A DNA stretch of 64,000 nt from Streptomyces sulphureus DSM 40104 (GCF_000381025.1 NZ_KB905828.1:48568-112567), one strand, 5' to 3'; numbered from the stretch's first letter, positions 7,525-16,671 are shown. Program-made: numbers and translations. Notes: generated by a model from the letters alone, not told the origin.

Positions 7525-7977
7525 TCAGTCGTCGGGGAGTTCGCCCACGCGGTTCTCCCACTTGGTGGAGAGGACGATCGTCGTCCGGGTGCGTGAGACG
7601 CCCTTCGTCCCCGAGAGGCGGCGGACCGTGCGCTCGACGCCGTCGACGTCCCGGGCGCGGATCTTCAACATGTAGGAGTCGTCGCCGGCGATGAACCAGC
7701 AATCCTCGATCTCCTGAAGGGAGCGGAGCCGTCCTGCGACCTCCTCGTGGTCGGTGGCGTCGGAGAGCTGAACGCCGACGAGCGCGGTGACGCCGAGTCC
7801 GAGCGAGGGCGCGTCGACCGTCGCGCGGTAGCCCGTGATCACGCCCGCGGTCTCCAGCCGGTTGATGCGGTCCGTCACGCTGGGGCCCGAGAGGCCGACG
7901 AGCCGGCCGAGCTCGGCGTAGGAGGCCCTGCCGTTCTCCCGCAGCGCCTGGATGAGTTGCCTGTCCACCGCGTCCAT
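7525..7977 (-). CDS. Lrp/AsnC family transcriptional regulator
   Basis: A 150-residue regulator with an N-terminal helix-turn-helix (DRQLIQALRENGRASYAELG, then GLSGPSVTDRINRLE) and a C-terminal RAM/ligand domain (ALVGVQLSD, CWFIAGDDSYMLKI). Proteins of this family form dimers or octamers and usually sense amino acids. It sits directly upstream of the MqnE-like operon on the same strand, 86 bases away, the position held by an AsnC gene beside mqnE in other streptomycetes. A TAGATT element at 8033-8038 on the minus strand may be its -10. Confidence 0.9.
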   Translation of the reverse strand: MDAVDRQLIQALRENGRASYAELGRLVGLSGPSVTDRINRLETAGVITGYRATVDAPSLGLGVTALVGVQLSDATDHEEVAGRLRSLQEIEDCWFIAGDDSYMLKIRARDVDGVERTVRRLSGTKGVSRTRTTIVLSTKWENRVGELPDD

Positions 7978-8083
7978 GGCTGCCGTCGCCTCCCGTTGGT
8001 CGATGTCGGGTCACCGGCGTTCCCCGGTGAAGAATCTAAGCCATCGCCCGTGCGCGCCTGCCCGCGGCCGGTCCGGCAGGTGC

Positions 8084-9616
8084 TCAGGCGGCCCCCTCCG
8101 GGCGGTGTGCCGGGAGGACGAGGCGGAAGGTACTGCCGCCTCCCGGCACCGTGTCGACTTCGACGCGGCCGCCATGGCCCTCCGCGATGACGGAGGCGAT
8201 GGCCAGGCCGAGGCCGCTGCCGCCCCGGTCGCGGTAGCGGGACAGGTCGGTGCGGTAGAAGCGCTCGAAGACACGTGAGGCGTCCTCCTCGGCCAACCCC
8301 GGCCCCTCGTCGGCAACTTCCACCACGCAGATGTGCTCCCCCCTGGGCAGCGGCGGGGACCCGGCGGTCCGTCCCTTCCGCTCGCAGCCTCCGGCCGAGG
8401 TACCGGCCAGGGCCGTCCCGACCCGCACGGTGACGGGTGTACCGGCCGTTGCGTGGGTGAGCGCGTTGGTGAGGAGGTTGCCGACGACCTGGCGCAGGCG
8501 GTGCGGGTCGCCCAGCGCCTCGACCCTCTCGTAGGCCTCGCCCTCGGCCCGCTCGGGTCCTCGGCGCCGCAGCGGCTCCAGGTGGACGGCGCGGTCCGGG
8601 CAGCTCACGGCAGCCGCTGCCACCGCGTCGGCTGCTGCGGAGAGCAGGTCCACCGGGGCGTTGCCGTAGGAAGGCTCACGGCCGAGCTTGGCGAGCAGTA
8701 CCAGATCGTCGATGAGTACGTTCATGCGTTCCGCGTTCTGCGCTATGAGGCGCTGCGCCTCCCGCTGCTCCTCCCCCGTCAACTCCTCCGAGCGCGAGGT
8801 GAGTTCGGCGAAGCCCTGGATGGAGGTGAGCGGGGTGCGCAGCTCGTGCCCCGCGTCGGCGACGAAGCGGCGCAGCCGCTCCTCTGACTCAGCGCTCTGG
8901 CGCAGCGCCTCCCGGAGACGCTCCAGCATGGTGTTGAGGACGCTTCCCAGGTAGCCGATCTCCGTGCGCGGGTCGGTGTCGGAGAGGCTCAGCCAGAGGT
9001 CTCCTGCGGCGATCCGCTGGGCCGTGCGCTCCGTGCGCGTCAACGGGCGCAGCGCGACACGCACGACGCCGTGTCCGAGCACGACCAGCCCCCCGGCGGC
9101 GACGGCCAGGAGCCCGAGGTCGAGCCAGAGCAGCTTGGAGGTGGCACCCTCGACGGTCGCGAGCGGCAGGCCGACCACGGCCTGCACGCCGCCTGGGCCC
9201 GCCACTCGCAGCACCCGCCAGTTGCCGCCGCCGGAGTCGGCGGGGACGGTCGCGAGGCCGCCCTCCGCGGTGTCGAGCCCCTCGGCGCGCTGCGGCAACT
9301 CCGGGCCCGCGTCGCCCTCTTGGCCGAGCGCTTCGTCCTGGAGCCCTCCCGAGGCGTCGTAGAAACGGACTTGGAAGTCCGTCGGCAGCATGTCGGTGTT
9401 CCTGACGTGCTCGGGGAAGCCGTCCGGGCTGACGGCGTCGCGGTACGCGCGCTGCGGGAGATGGAAGTCGCGGAGCTGCTGGTCGACCCTGTCCCGCAGC
9501 CAGGAGTCGAGGACCGTGTACCCGACCCCCTGGGAGGCGAGGACGGCGACGGTGGCGAGCAGCGTGGCACCGAGGACGAGGCGCAGCCGCAGGGACCTCG
9601 GGCGGGGGAGGTGCAT
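8084..9616 (-). CDS. sensor histidine kinase (OmpR-type system)
   Basis: A 510-residue membrane kinase: a transmembrane helix near residues 13-33, an extracellular sensor region of about 135 residues, a second helix (LLAVAAGGLVVLGHGVV), HAMP, the HisKA box DAGHELRTPLTSIQGF with the phospho-accepting His, and an HATPase domain with NLLTNALTHA, DEGPGL and GGSGLGLAI. The ATG overlaps the response-regulator stop (TGATG). The sensor region has no recognised fold. Position beside the CotH/DUF4956/VTC genes suggests it responds to envelope or phosphate conditions. Confidence 0.92.
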   Translation of the reverse strand: MHLPRPRSLRLRLVLGATLLATVAVLASQGVGYTVLDSWLRDRVDQQLRDFHLPQRAYRDAVSPDGFPEHVRNTDMLPTDFQVRFYDASGGLQDEALGQEGDAGPELPQRAEGLDTAEGGLATVPADSGGGNWRVLRVAGPGGVQAVVGLPLATVEGATSKLLWLDLGLLAVAAGGLVVLGHGVVRVALRPLTRTERTAQRIAAGDLWLSLSDTDPRTEIGYLGSVLNTMLERLREALRQSAESEERLRRFVADAGHELRTPLTSIQGFAELTSRSEELTGEEQREAQRLIAQNAERMNVLIDDLVLLAKLGREPSYGNAPVDLLSAAADAVAAAAVSCPDRAVHLEPLRRRGPERAEGEAYERVEALGDPHRLRQVVGNLLTNALTHATAGTPVTVRVGTALAGTSAGGCERKGRTAGSPPLPRGEHICVVEVADEGPGLAEEDASRVFERFYRTDLSRYRDRGGSGLGLAIASVIAEGHGGRVEVDTVPGGGSTFRLVLPAHRPEGAA

Positions 9617-10362
9617 CAGGTCCCCGTTCGCGGGTTCCCCGGCTGCTCGCGCGGTAGCCGCAGGCAGTACCCGACGCCGCGCACGGTGTGGATCAGCGGG
9701 GGGTCGAAGCGGTCGATCTTGCGCCGCAGGTACTTCACGTACGTGTCGACGATCCGGGAGTCGCCGGCGAAGTCGTGGTGCCAGACCTCTTGGAGGATCT
9801 CTGCCTTGCCGAGCACCTGGTTGGCGCGGGCCAAGAGGCAGGCGAGCAGCCTGAACTCGGTCGGCGAGAGCGGGATGTACTCGCCCGCGCGGTGGACCTC
9901 GTAGGCCGCCGTGTCCAACTCCAGGTCGGCGAAGCGCCGTACGGGGTCCGACCTCCCCTGTTCCATACCGCCCGTGCGCCGCAGGACGGCCCTGACCCGC
10001 AGCAGTACCTCCTCCACGTGGAAGGGCTTGGTGACGTAGTCGTCGCCGCCCGAGCTGAGGCCCGCGATCCGGTCGCCGACCTCCGTGAGCGCGGTGAGGA
10101 AGACGACGGGTGTGTAGACGCCCGTCGCCCTCAACTGCCGAGTCACGGCGAAGCCGTCGAGGTCGGGGAGCATCACGTCGAGGATGATCAAGTCCGGGCC
10201 GAGGCGCTCGATCTCCCGCAGCGCGGATCTGCCCGTCTCTGCGGAGCACACCTCGAAGCCGCCCACGCGCAGCGCTGAGGTGAGCAGAAACCTGATGCTC
10301 TGGTCGTCCTCGACGACGAGGACCGTGTGCCGGGCGGGCGGGAGGTGGTCTGGCTCGGACAT
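9616..10362 (-). CDS. OmpR/PhoB-family response regulator
   Basis: A 248-residue regulator: receiver domain with the acidic pair VVEDD, the phosphorylation site in LIILDVMLPDLDG, the conserved Thr in FLTALTE and Lys in YVTKPF, then a winged-helix DNA-binding domain ending RKIDRFDPPLIHTVRGVGYCL. ATG 10362 is preferred over an in-frame upstream ATG because CGGAG precedes it. It is coupled to the kinase downstream. Repeats at 13771-13789, upstream of the neighbouring VTC operon, have the 11-base period expected for OmpR-type dimers. Confidence 0.92.
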   Translation of the reverse strand: MSEPDHLPPARHTVLVVEDDQSIRFLLTSALRVGGFEVCSAETGRSALREIERLGPDLIILDVMLPDLDGFAVTRQLRATGVYTPVVFLTALTEVGDRIAGLSSGGDDYVTKPFHVEEVLLRVRAVLRRTGGMEQGRSDPVRRFADLELDTAAYEVHRAGEYIPLSPTEFRLLACLLARANQVLGKAEILQEVWHHDFAGDSRIVDTYVKYLRRKIDRFDPPLIHTVRGVGYCLRLPREQPGNPRTGT

Positions 10363-10453
10363 GGGGCTCCGATCTGTGGCGGTGTTCGGTCGCCGGCAGG
10401 GCATACGCGCGCGCCCGCGGGCCGCCGACGGCGGCCCGCGGGAGAGGAGTTGC

Positions 10454-12079
10454 TCAGCCGGCTACCTCTTCGTCCTGGGAGAGAGCCTTGGCGCGCTGGG
10501 TGAGCGTCCGGCGGAGCTTCTTCACCTCGGCGTCCAACTTGTCGCCCGCGCCTGCCTTCTTCGCCTGGTCGGTGAGGTCCTCCAGCGCTTCGCGGGCCTC
10601 GCCCGACTCGTAGAACCGCTGGTACAGCTCGCGGTAGGCCGACTTGTAGTCGGAGTCGAAGGCATCCGAAGCGAGGAACTTCTCCTTGAGGACGTGGCCG
10701 CCCATCTTGCCGGGGCCGCCGCCGCTTCCTCCTCCGGGAGCTGTGCTGGGCATACCTTCGGGCAGCCCCTCGGGCGGTCCGTCGGGCATGCCCGCGGGGG
10801 CTTCGCCGTCCTTTCCGCCGGGCTGCATGCCGCCCATGCCGGTGTCGTCATCGGGGCCGGTCCCCGCGTCGCCGCTGAAGGTGAGGTTGAAGTCCCAGCC
10901 GAGGACACTGAACTTCTTGGTGTCCAGGTCGTACCAGAGGAGGTAGTTGTTGCCCGGACCCGCCATGTCGTCGAAGTTGAGCAGGAGGTTCTGCGTCGCG
11001 ACGTACTTGGCGAACGAGTCGACATCGACGTGGTCGCCCAGCTCCTCCTCGAACTCCTTGTCCGACGCCCGGTCCGCCCACTTGATCAGCTTCATCACGG
11101 GTTCGAGGTCCTGACTTCCCTTCTTGTTGAGCTGGTTGAAGGACTCCTCGTAGTCGGTCGGGTCGTCGCCCTTGTACTCGAAGCCGCCTCCCGCGCGCGC
11201 TTTGTAGAGCACGCCGTTGCCGTCGACGGCCGTATCGGCGTAGTCCTTGCTCGGGTTCTCCACCATCAACCTGGTTACCTCGGGGCGGTCGTTGACCTCG
11301 ACGGAGGCGAAACCGGCGCGCTCCGCCGTCTGCCCGGAGTCCCGCATGAGGGAGAGGGAGAGCGCCTCGTTCATGGGAACCTGCTCGTCCGTGCCGGGGC
11401 GCAGGGAGATCTGCCGGTGGCCCTGGTAGGCGCGGCCCTCCAGGTACTGGTCGACCTGGATCAGCCAGGGCAGCTCCTCGGGCTTGTCCGCCGACAGGTC
11501 GTAGGCGACCATGCCGCCGCCGGGCTGCCGGCCGCCGCCCTTTCCGCCTGGCTGCTTGCCGTTGCCCTGCCGGCCACCGTTCTGCTGGTTGCCCTGCTGC
11601 TGCCCGCCGCCCTTCCGGTCGCCGCCTTGGCCGCCGCCCTGGCCGCCGCCCGGTGGACCGCCGCCGTTGCCGTCGTTGCGGAGGGACATCAGTGTGGAGT
11701 TCCCCTTGAGGCGGATGCCGACGCTTTCGAGGAAGGTGCCGTCGATGGTCAGATCGGCCTCGATGAAGTCCTTGCTGCCCTCGTCCTTGAACTCCTTCAT
11801 CATCTTGTCGAAGTCGGTCTGGCTGTACTGAAGTTGGATCGAGTGCGGGACGGAGTCGTCGTAGAGGTCGACGGAGCCCTCGATGTTCTCGGTGATCCGG
11901 TCGGCTTCCTGGACGGAGGCGCTGGTGACGTACGGCGAGATGCGCGCGTCCCCGAAGAAGGCGACGAGCAGCAGGAGTCCGACGCACAGCGCAGCGGCGG
12001 GCTTCCAGTGGTGCCGCAGCCGTACGGGTATCCGGTGCTTCAGGCGCCTCGGCCCTGGTGCTGGGGTTGGAGTACTCAT
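10454..12079 (-). CDS. CotH-family kinase-fold protein, membrane anchored
   Basis: A 541-residue protein: basic N-terminus, one transmembrane helix near residues 27-43 (AALCVGLLLLVAFFGD), then an extracellular CotH domain. CotH proteins have an atypical protein-kinase fold. The segments GIRLKGNST, LLNFDDMAGPGNNYLLWYD and SVLGWDFNLTF match the family, with the Asp of WDFN in the expected metal-binding position. Two low-complexity inserts are present, Gly/Gln-rich around residues 130-180 and Gly/Met/Pro-rich around 410-450. The ATG overlaps the DUF4956 stop. The substrate is unknown. Confidence 0.85.
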   Translation of the reverse strand: MSTPTPAPGPRRLKHRIPVRLRHHWKPAAALCVGLLLLVAFFGDARISPYVTSASVQEADRITENIEGSVDLYDDSVPHSIQLQYSQTDFDKMMKEFKDEGSKDFIEADLTIDGTFLESVGIRLKGNSTLMSLRNDGNGGGPPGGGQGGGQGGDRKGGGQQQGNQQNGGRQGNGKQPGGKGGGRQPGGGMVAYDLSADKPEELPWLIQVDQYLEGRAYQGHRQISLRPGTDEQVPMNEALSLSLMRDSGQTAERAGFASVEVNDRPEVTRLMVENPSKDYADTAVDGNGVLYKARAGGGFEYKGDDPTDYEESFNQLNKKGSQDLEPVMKLIKWADRASDKEFEEELGDHVDVDSFAKYVATQNLLLNFDDMAGPGNNYLLWYDLDTKKFSVLGWDFNLTFSGDAGTGPDDDTGMGGMQPGGKDGEAPAGMPDGPPEGLPEGMPSTAPGGGSGGGPGKMGGHVLKEKFLASDAFDSDYKSAYRELYQRFYESGEAREALEDLTDQAKKAGAGDKLDAEVKKLRRTLTQRAKALSQDEEVAG

Positions 12080-12756
12080 CACAGGTCGGTCTGGTCGTAT
12101 CCGGTCAGTACCGTCACCCGCTGGCCCGAGGTGCGCTCCTGCAGAGCCGAGACGAGGTCGCTGGGCTCCGCCCCCTTCTTCATGCGCACCGTATAGAAGA
12201 CTTCGGTGAGTGCGCCGCCCCGGATGGTCTCGGTACTGACGAGTTCGTACTCGGTGGTGTACTTGATCAGCACATCGCTGATGGCCGGGGTATGGTCCCC
12301 GCCCGCCGGGATCTGAACCTTGACCACCTGGCGCTGCACGTTGAGCTGGAACCAGTTGAACTTGTGCATGACGATGATGATCAGGCAGATCGCGACAGCC
12401 GCCACGGCGGCGAGTACGTAGAAGCGGGCACCGCAGGCCATGCCTATGCCCATCGTCAGGAAGATGAACCCGACGTCCCTGGTCTCCTTGATGGCGTTCC
12501 GGAAACGCACGACGGACAGGGCTCCGACGAGCGAGAACGCGCGCGCGAGGTTGGAGCCCACGACGAGCATGATCAAGGCGACGATCATGCCGACGATGAC
12601 GAGCGTCTGCACGTACGACTGGCTGTACGAGACGTTGCGGTGCGTGCCCCGGTAGACGTAGCCGATCATGGTGCTGAGGACGAAGGACAGCCCCATGGCC
12701 GCCACGATGTCCAGGACACTGAAGGTGCCGCTGAGTTCCTGCAGGTCGAAGTTCAC
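12079..12756 (-). CDS. DUF4956 membrane protein
   Basis: A 225-residue protein with about four transmembrane helices in the first 130 residues (for example DIVAAMGLSFVLSTMIGYVY and TLVIVGMIVALIMLVVG), the conserved loop GALSVVRFRNAIKETRDVGF, and a cytosolic ferredoxin-like tail of about 90 residues. DUF4956 members regularly occur with VTC-domain and CotH proteins, as here. Starts and stops overlap on both sides (ATGA with the VTC gene, TGATG with the CotH gene), so the three are made together. Molecular function is not established. Confidence 0.85.
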   Translation of the reverse strand: MNFDLQELSGTFSVLDIVAAMGLSFVLSTMIGYVYRGTHRNVSYSQSYVQTLVIVGMIVALIMLVVGSNLARAFSLVGALSVVRFRNAIKETRDVGFIFLTMGIGMACGARFYVLAAVAAVAICLIIIVMHKFNWFQLNVQRQVVKVQIPAGGDHTPAISDVLIKYTTEYELVSTETIRGGALTEVFYTVRMKKGAEPSDLVSALQERTSGQRVTVLTGYDQTDL

Positions 12757-13718
12757 TGTGCTCGTGCCTCCGTGGGCGGTGTGACGGGCTGCTTGTCCAG
12801 CCGTGTTCTCTCGGTTGCGGGCGCGGGCTTCTCCGTCGCCGGCACGGGGAAGTCGGCTTCCCTGATGTGGAAGACGGAGCGCGGCGCGAGCCCGTGGGCC
12901 TCGATGCTCTGCACGTACTTGGAGACACGGACGAGGTTGAGGTTCCGCTTGGCCGCGAGGTCGGTGATCCAGTACGGGGTGCGCTCGTTGACCTTGACCT
13001 CCATCACCGCCAGGTGCGGCGGGATGGTGAAGCGGTTCTCCGCATGCGGGGTGCCGAGGTGGAAGTCGCGGTCCCTGCCGCGTACGCGCCGGTCGAGGGT
13101 GACGCGCAGGCCGGTGTCGACGTCACGGCCGACCAGGGCCTCGCGCTGGTAGCCGGTGATCGCGGTGGGACGCAGATCGAGGCGGACGATCAGCTCCAGG
13201 ACCTCCTGGACGAAGGCCGCCTCCTTCGGCGAGTGCTCGATCAGCTCCCGTCCGTCGCAGAGCCTCCGGGCCGCCTCGTACGGCAGGGTCATCCGCCGCT
13301 TCTGCGTGACCCGGTTGACGCGCTGCTTGATCTCGACGCAGACCGGTGAGTCGTCGTCGATGCCCGCGAGGTCGCCGTAGTGCCGGATGCGCAGCTTCCG
13401 GCGGAACTTCAGACCCTCGATCTTCTCCCAGTAGAACCGCAGTCGGGGTGTGTCGTAGTACAGGCTCCACACCCCGTACCCGCCGGGCGGGCTGTTGCGG
13501 TCGACGTCCATGCGCTCGGCGAGTTCGTCGCGGATCTCGGAGGCACGCTCGACCGGCACGAGGTACTTCAACTCGAACCTGTTGAACGCATGCAGACGGC
13601 TGGCGACTTCCAGAGCGGGCTCCTCGGCCTCTGCACCGGTCCGACCGCCCTCCGGCACGTCGGCCGGCTCACCGGAATCGGACCGCCGCAACCCGCCAGG
13701 GGTGCGTCGCCACCACAT
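12753..13718 (-). CDS. VTC domain protein, possible polyphosphate polymerase
   Basis: A 321-residue VTC-fold (triphosphate tunnel) protein. It shows the characteristic alternating basic and acidic strands: NRFELKYLVP, YYDTPRLRFYWEK, KFRRKLRIRHYG, CVEIKQR, VTLDRRVRG and AVMEVKVNE. In yeast Vtc4 this domain polymerises polyphosphate from ATP; bacterial CotH-linked members are untested. The ATG follows GAGAGGAG. It is the first gene of the VTC-DUF4956-CotH operon. About 40 N-terminal and 35 C-terminal residues are disordered. Confidence 0.82.
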   Translation of the reverse strand: MWWRRTPGGLRRSDSGEPADVPEGGRTGAEAEEPALEVASRLHAFNRFELKYLVPVERASEIRDELAERMDVDRNSPPGGYGVWSLYYDTPRLRFYWEKIEGLKFRRKLRIRHYGDLAGIDDDSPVCVEIKQRVNRVTQKRRMTLPYEAARRLCDGRELIEHSPKEAAFVQEVLELIVRLDLRPTAITGYQREALVGRDVDTGLRVTLDRRVRGRDRDFHLGTPHAENRFTIPPHLAVMEVKVNERTPYWITDLAAKRNLNLVRVSKYVQSIEAHGLAPRSVFHIREADFPVPATEKPAPATERTRLDKQPVTPPTEARAQ

Positions 13719-13770
13719 ACGTCTCCTCTCACCGCGGTTGGCCAGGTACGGAGACCAAGAAACCCGGCAG

Positions 13771-13789
13771 CGATGAGAAGCCGATGAGA
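13771..13789. promoter_or_regulatory. direct repeats, candidate response-regulator site
   Basis: CGATGAGA occurs twice with an 11-base period (13771-13778 and 13782-13789), 53 bases upstream of the VTC start. Read on the minus strand it is TCTCATCG-GCT-TCTCATCG. Head-to-tail half-sites one helical turn apart are the usual binding pattern of OmpR/PhoB regulators, and such a regulator is encoded immediately past this operon. Confidence 0.5.
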
Positions 13790-13931
13790 GAAAGGGGAGA
13801 ATCGCGAGAGTATTCAGCGCGTACCTGAGGCGATCACAAGGTGTACGCGCAGCGAACCGCCGACGACGGCGGCGCGGAGCCCGGGCAAGTGCCCCGGGTC
13901 GGCCGGGTGCGGTCGGACTCGAGGGTGCGCC

Positions 13932-14618
13932 TCACCGTCCGGGCGTGACGCCGCCGCGCCACCGGCGGTAGAGGGTGTGCTCGACGCCGGCGGCGTCGAG
14001 CACCCGTCCGGCCACGAAGTCCACGAGCCCCTGCACCGTCCGCGCCCCCGAGTAGAACGCAGGAGAGGCGGGCACCACGACGGCGCCGGCCTCGTCGAGC
14101 TCCACCAGGTGCTGCAACGTCCCCCGGTGCAGCGGCGCTTCGCGTACCGCGACCACCAGCGGGCGGCGCTCCTTCAGCGTCACCGAGGCGACACGCTGGA
14201 GCAGGTCCTTGGAGAGCCCGAGTGCGACGCCCGCGACGCACGCCGTCGAAGCCGGCACGATCAGCATCCCCTGCGCCGGGTACGAGCCGGACGAGGGCCC
14301 GGCGGCGAGGTCGCCAGGAGTCCAGTGGCGGACGCGGGCGGCGCCGAGCGCTTCCGCGTCGAAGGTGTCGTCGGTGCCGTCCGCGCCCTGCGCGAGCCAG
14401 CGGCCGAGGTCCTCGGCGGCGTGCGCGTCGCGGAACGGGTGGCCCGTCTCGTCGAGGACGGTGAGCCGGGAGGCCCTGCTCACCACGAGGTCGACGTCCT
14501 CGCCCGCCTCCAACAACCCCCGTACGACGGCCGCCGCGTACGGGGTGCCCGAGGCACCCGAGACCCCGACGATCCACGGTTTCCTCGGGTTCCGGGTGCG
14601 CGCGTCCTCGTCGTTCAC
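13932..14618 (-). CDS. ubiX: UbiX-family flavin prenyltransferase
   Basis: A 228-residue flavoprotein with the N-terminal motif VGVSGASGTPYAAAVVRGLL, the active-site region LIVPASTACVAGVALGLSKDLLQRVA and KERRPLVVAVREAPLHR. UbiX attaches dimethylallyl phosphate to FMN to make prenylated FMN, the cofactor of UbiD decarboxylases; the partner UbiD is at 17609-19060. Both serve the late futalosine menaquinone pathway. The GTG start at 14618 is eight bases after TAGGCT on the minus strand, so the mRNA may have almost no leader. A CCGCCG/CGGCGG hairpin at 13858-13873 could terminate it. Confidence 0.9.
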   Translation of the reverse strand: MNDEDARTRNPRKPWIVGVSGASGTPYAAAVVRGLLEAGEDVDLVVSRASRLTVLDETGHPFRDAHAAEDLGRWLAQGADGTDDTFDAEALGAARVRHWTPGDLAAGPSSGSYPAQGMLIVPASTACVAGVALGLSKDLLQRVASVTLKERRPLVVAVREAPLHRGTLQHLVELDEAGAVVVPASPAFYSGARTVQGLVDFVAGRVLDAAGVEHTLYRRWRGGVTPGR

Positions 14619-14723
14619 ATCCGCCGAGCCTACTCGTCCGCCGACGGGCGGCAGCCGCCGCGGTGGAGCGGAAGCAGGCGTACCGACTGGCGCCTGCGGC
14701 CGTCGATACGGTTGGCTCTGGGG

Positions 14724-15899
14724 ATGGACGTCTCACGCCTCTTCCGCTCACGCGCCCGAGTGGCCGGTGCCGCGGTGTGCGCGGCGGCGCTCGCCGCAGC
14801 GGTCACCTCCTGTTCCGCGACCGAGAAGCTGACGACAGGGCTCCAGGTGAAGCGGTCCGTGGAGAAGCTCGGCGACAAGCCGGCGGCGACGGTGCTCGTC
14901 GCGGCCGACGCCTCGCAGCAGGAGGCGCACGACTTCCTGCGGGCGGCGAGGGGCGGCTCCGCCGGCGGCTCCCTCGAGGAGCAGGCCCGGCTCCTCTCGA
15001 CGGGCGAACTCACCTTCGCCGTCGGCTCGGAGGAGGAGAAGACGGCGCTCGCGGACCTCAGCAAGTCGGAGCGCCTCAACGTCGCCGCCGCGCTCAACTT
15101 CGGCGGCAAGGACACCGTCGCGGCGAAGTCCGTCGCCGAGCAGCTCTACGTCCGTGTCAACCTGCGCTCCGTCGCCCACCACTTCGAGTCCGCGCAGCTC
15201 GACGCCGACCGGGCCGACCGCCTCGTCGCGCTCGCCGACCGGCTCCCCGCGACGCTCGGCTCCGCCAAGGACGCGTTGCGGGGCAAGTGGGTCCGCGTCG
15301 ACCCGGACGCCTTCGACGCGTTCGTCGCGGCGGCGCAGCAGATGCGCGAGGCGGCGCAGGCCCCGGCGACCTCCGAGGGTGAACGCGCGGGCCAGGAGCG
15401 GGAGAAGAGCCCCGCGCCGAAGCCGACCCAGGAGTTCGCCCGCGCGACGGCGCTCGGTTCGGCGCTCGCCGGGCAGTCGGAGCGCGAGTTCCTCGACGGG
15501 CTCCAGAAGACCCTCGCCGAGCACGCGACGTTCGCGAAGGCGGGCGAGCGCGACGGCGCCGAGCACGTCACGGCGTCGATGCCCGGCAGGGAGACGGCGC
15601 GCGACCTCTCCCGCGCCCTCACCGCACTCGGCATACGTCTCGACCCGTCGACGGTCCCGGACGAGCGGATCACCGCCGACCTGGAGATCCGCCGCGGGCA
15701 GCTCACCGGCATGACGCTCGACGCCGGGCAGTTCCTTCCGCCGCAACGGGACGCCGAGTCCCCCTCGCTCCCGCTGGAGTTCGACTTCGGCGGCGGCGAC
15801 GCCATCCCGACCCTCGCGCCCGACGGCGCCCGCACCCTCCAGCCGCAGGACCTCCTCGCCGCCGTCGTCTACGGCGCCTTGGGCACCGGCAGGCTGTAG
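14724..15899 (+). CDS. DUF3352-like lipoprotein
   Basis: A 391-residue exported protein. The N-terminus is a lipoprotein signal peptide: basic start (SRLFRSRARVAG), an Ala-rich core and the lipobox VTSC with the Cys near residue 30. The mature protein is highly charged and mostly helical, with no enzymatic motif recognised. Similar predicted lipoproteins occur between ubiX and mqnP in other streptomycetes. Start ATG 14724 is chosen because it places the signal peptide at the terminus; TACGGT eleven bases upstream could be a -10. Confidence 0.75.
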   Translation: MDVSRLFRSRARVAGAAVCAAALAAAVTSCSATEKLTTGLQVKRSVEKLGDKPAATVLVAADASQQEAHDFLRAARGGSAGGSLEEQARLLSTGELTFAVGSEEEKTALADLSKSERLNVAAALNFGGKDTVAAKSVAEQLYVRVNLRSVAHHFESAQLDADRADRLVALADRLPATLGSAKDALRGKWVRVDPDAFDAFVAAAQQMREAAQAPATSEGERAGQEREKSPAPKPTQEFARATALGSALAGQSEREFLDGLQKTLAEHATFAKAGERDGAEHVTASMPGRETARDLSRALTALGIRLDPSTVPDERITADLEIRRGQLTGMTLDAGQFLPPQRDAESPSLPLEFDFGGGDAIPTLAPDGARTLQPQDLLAAVVYGALGTGRL

Positions 15900-16077
15900 C
15901 AACATCCTTGGGGAGCGGAGTTGCCCTCCCGCCTGGAACGGGTAGGGATCGCGCTCCGTTGTACGTGCGAGGGGGACCCGGAGGGGCCCCTGCGACTGCC
16001 CGTGAAAGCCGACCGCACGCGGAGGCCGCCACCGCGGCACCGCCGACCGAACGAGCACCCGCCGCAGGGGAGGGCCC

Positions 16078-16668
16078 ATGCCGAACGGCTCCGCGTCCCG
16101 CACCAGGACGGCCTTCCAACTGGTCCTGGGGTGGCTGGCGCTGCTCTGGGTCCTGGAGATCGTCGACCAGGCCACGGGCAACGCGCTCGACACCTTCGGC
16201 ATCGAGCCGCGGAAGATGGACGAGCTCGTCGACATCGTCCCGGCCGCCTTCATGCACTTCGGCTTCGACCACCTCGTCGCCAACACGCTGCCGCTGGCGG
16301 TCCTCGGCTTCCTCGCCGCGGTGCGGGGTCCGGGGCGGTTCGTCGCGGTCGCGCTGATCACGATCGTGATCAGCGGCTTCGGGGTGTGGCTCATCGCGCC
16401 GCCGGGGAGCAACACGGCGGGCGCCTCTGGGTTGATCTTCGGCCTCTTCGGCTTCCTGCTCGTCCGCGGCTTCGTGGACCGCCGGATCACCGACGTCGCG
16501 ATCGGCGCCGTCGTCGCCGTCTTCTACGGGTCGATCCTCTGGGGGGTGCTGCCGACCGAGTCGGGCGTCTCCTGGCAGGGGCACCTCTTCGGGCTCGTCG
16601 GCGGCGTCGTCGCCGCCTTCGTCACGGCGCCCCCGCGCCCGGAGGGGGTCAAGCCCGCCTGGCACTGA
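16078..16668 (+). CDS. rhomboid family intramembrane serine protease
   Basis: A 196-residue protein with six predicted membrane helices. The rhomboid catalytic pair is visible: the nucleophile in GASGLIFG and the His in WQGHLFG. The HFGFDHLVANTLPL segment matches the conserved His/Asn helix. Such enzymes cleave membrane proteins within the bilayer; the substrate is unknown. The ATG follows GGAGGG at correct spacing. It is convergent with mqnP, the stops being only a few bases apart. Confidence 0.9.
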   Translation: MPNGSASRTRTAFQLVLGWLALLWVLEIVDQATGNALDTFGIEPRKMDELVDIVPAAFMHFGFDHLVANTLPLAVLGFLAAVRGPGRFVAVALITIVISGFGVWLIAPPGSNTAGASGLIFGLFGFLLVRGFVDRRITDVAIGAVVAVFYGSILWGVLPTESGVSWQGHLFGLVGGVVAAFVTAPPRPEGVKPAWH

Positions 16669-16671
16669 GGC

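Noticed and set aside
14748..16490. A 580-codon minus-strand frame across the lipoprotein and rhomboid genes
   Set aside because: The plus-strand genes have a signal peptide and catalytic motifs; the minus frame has none.
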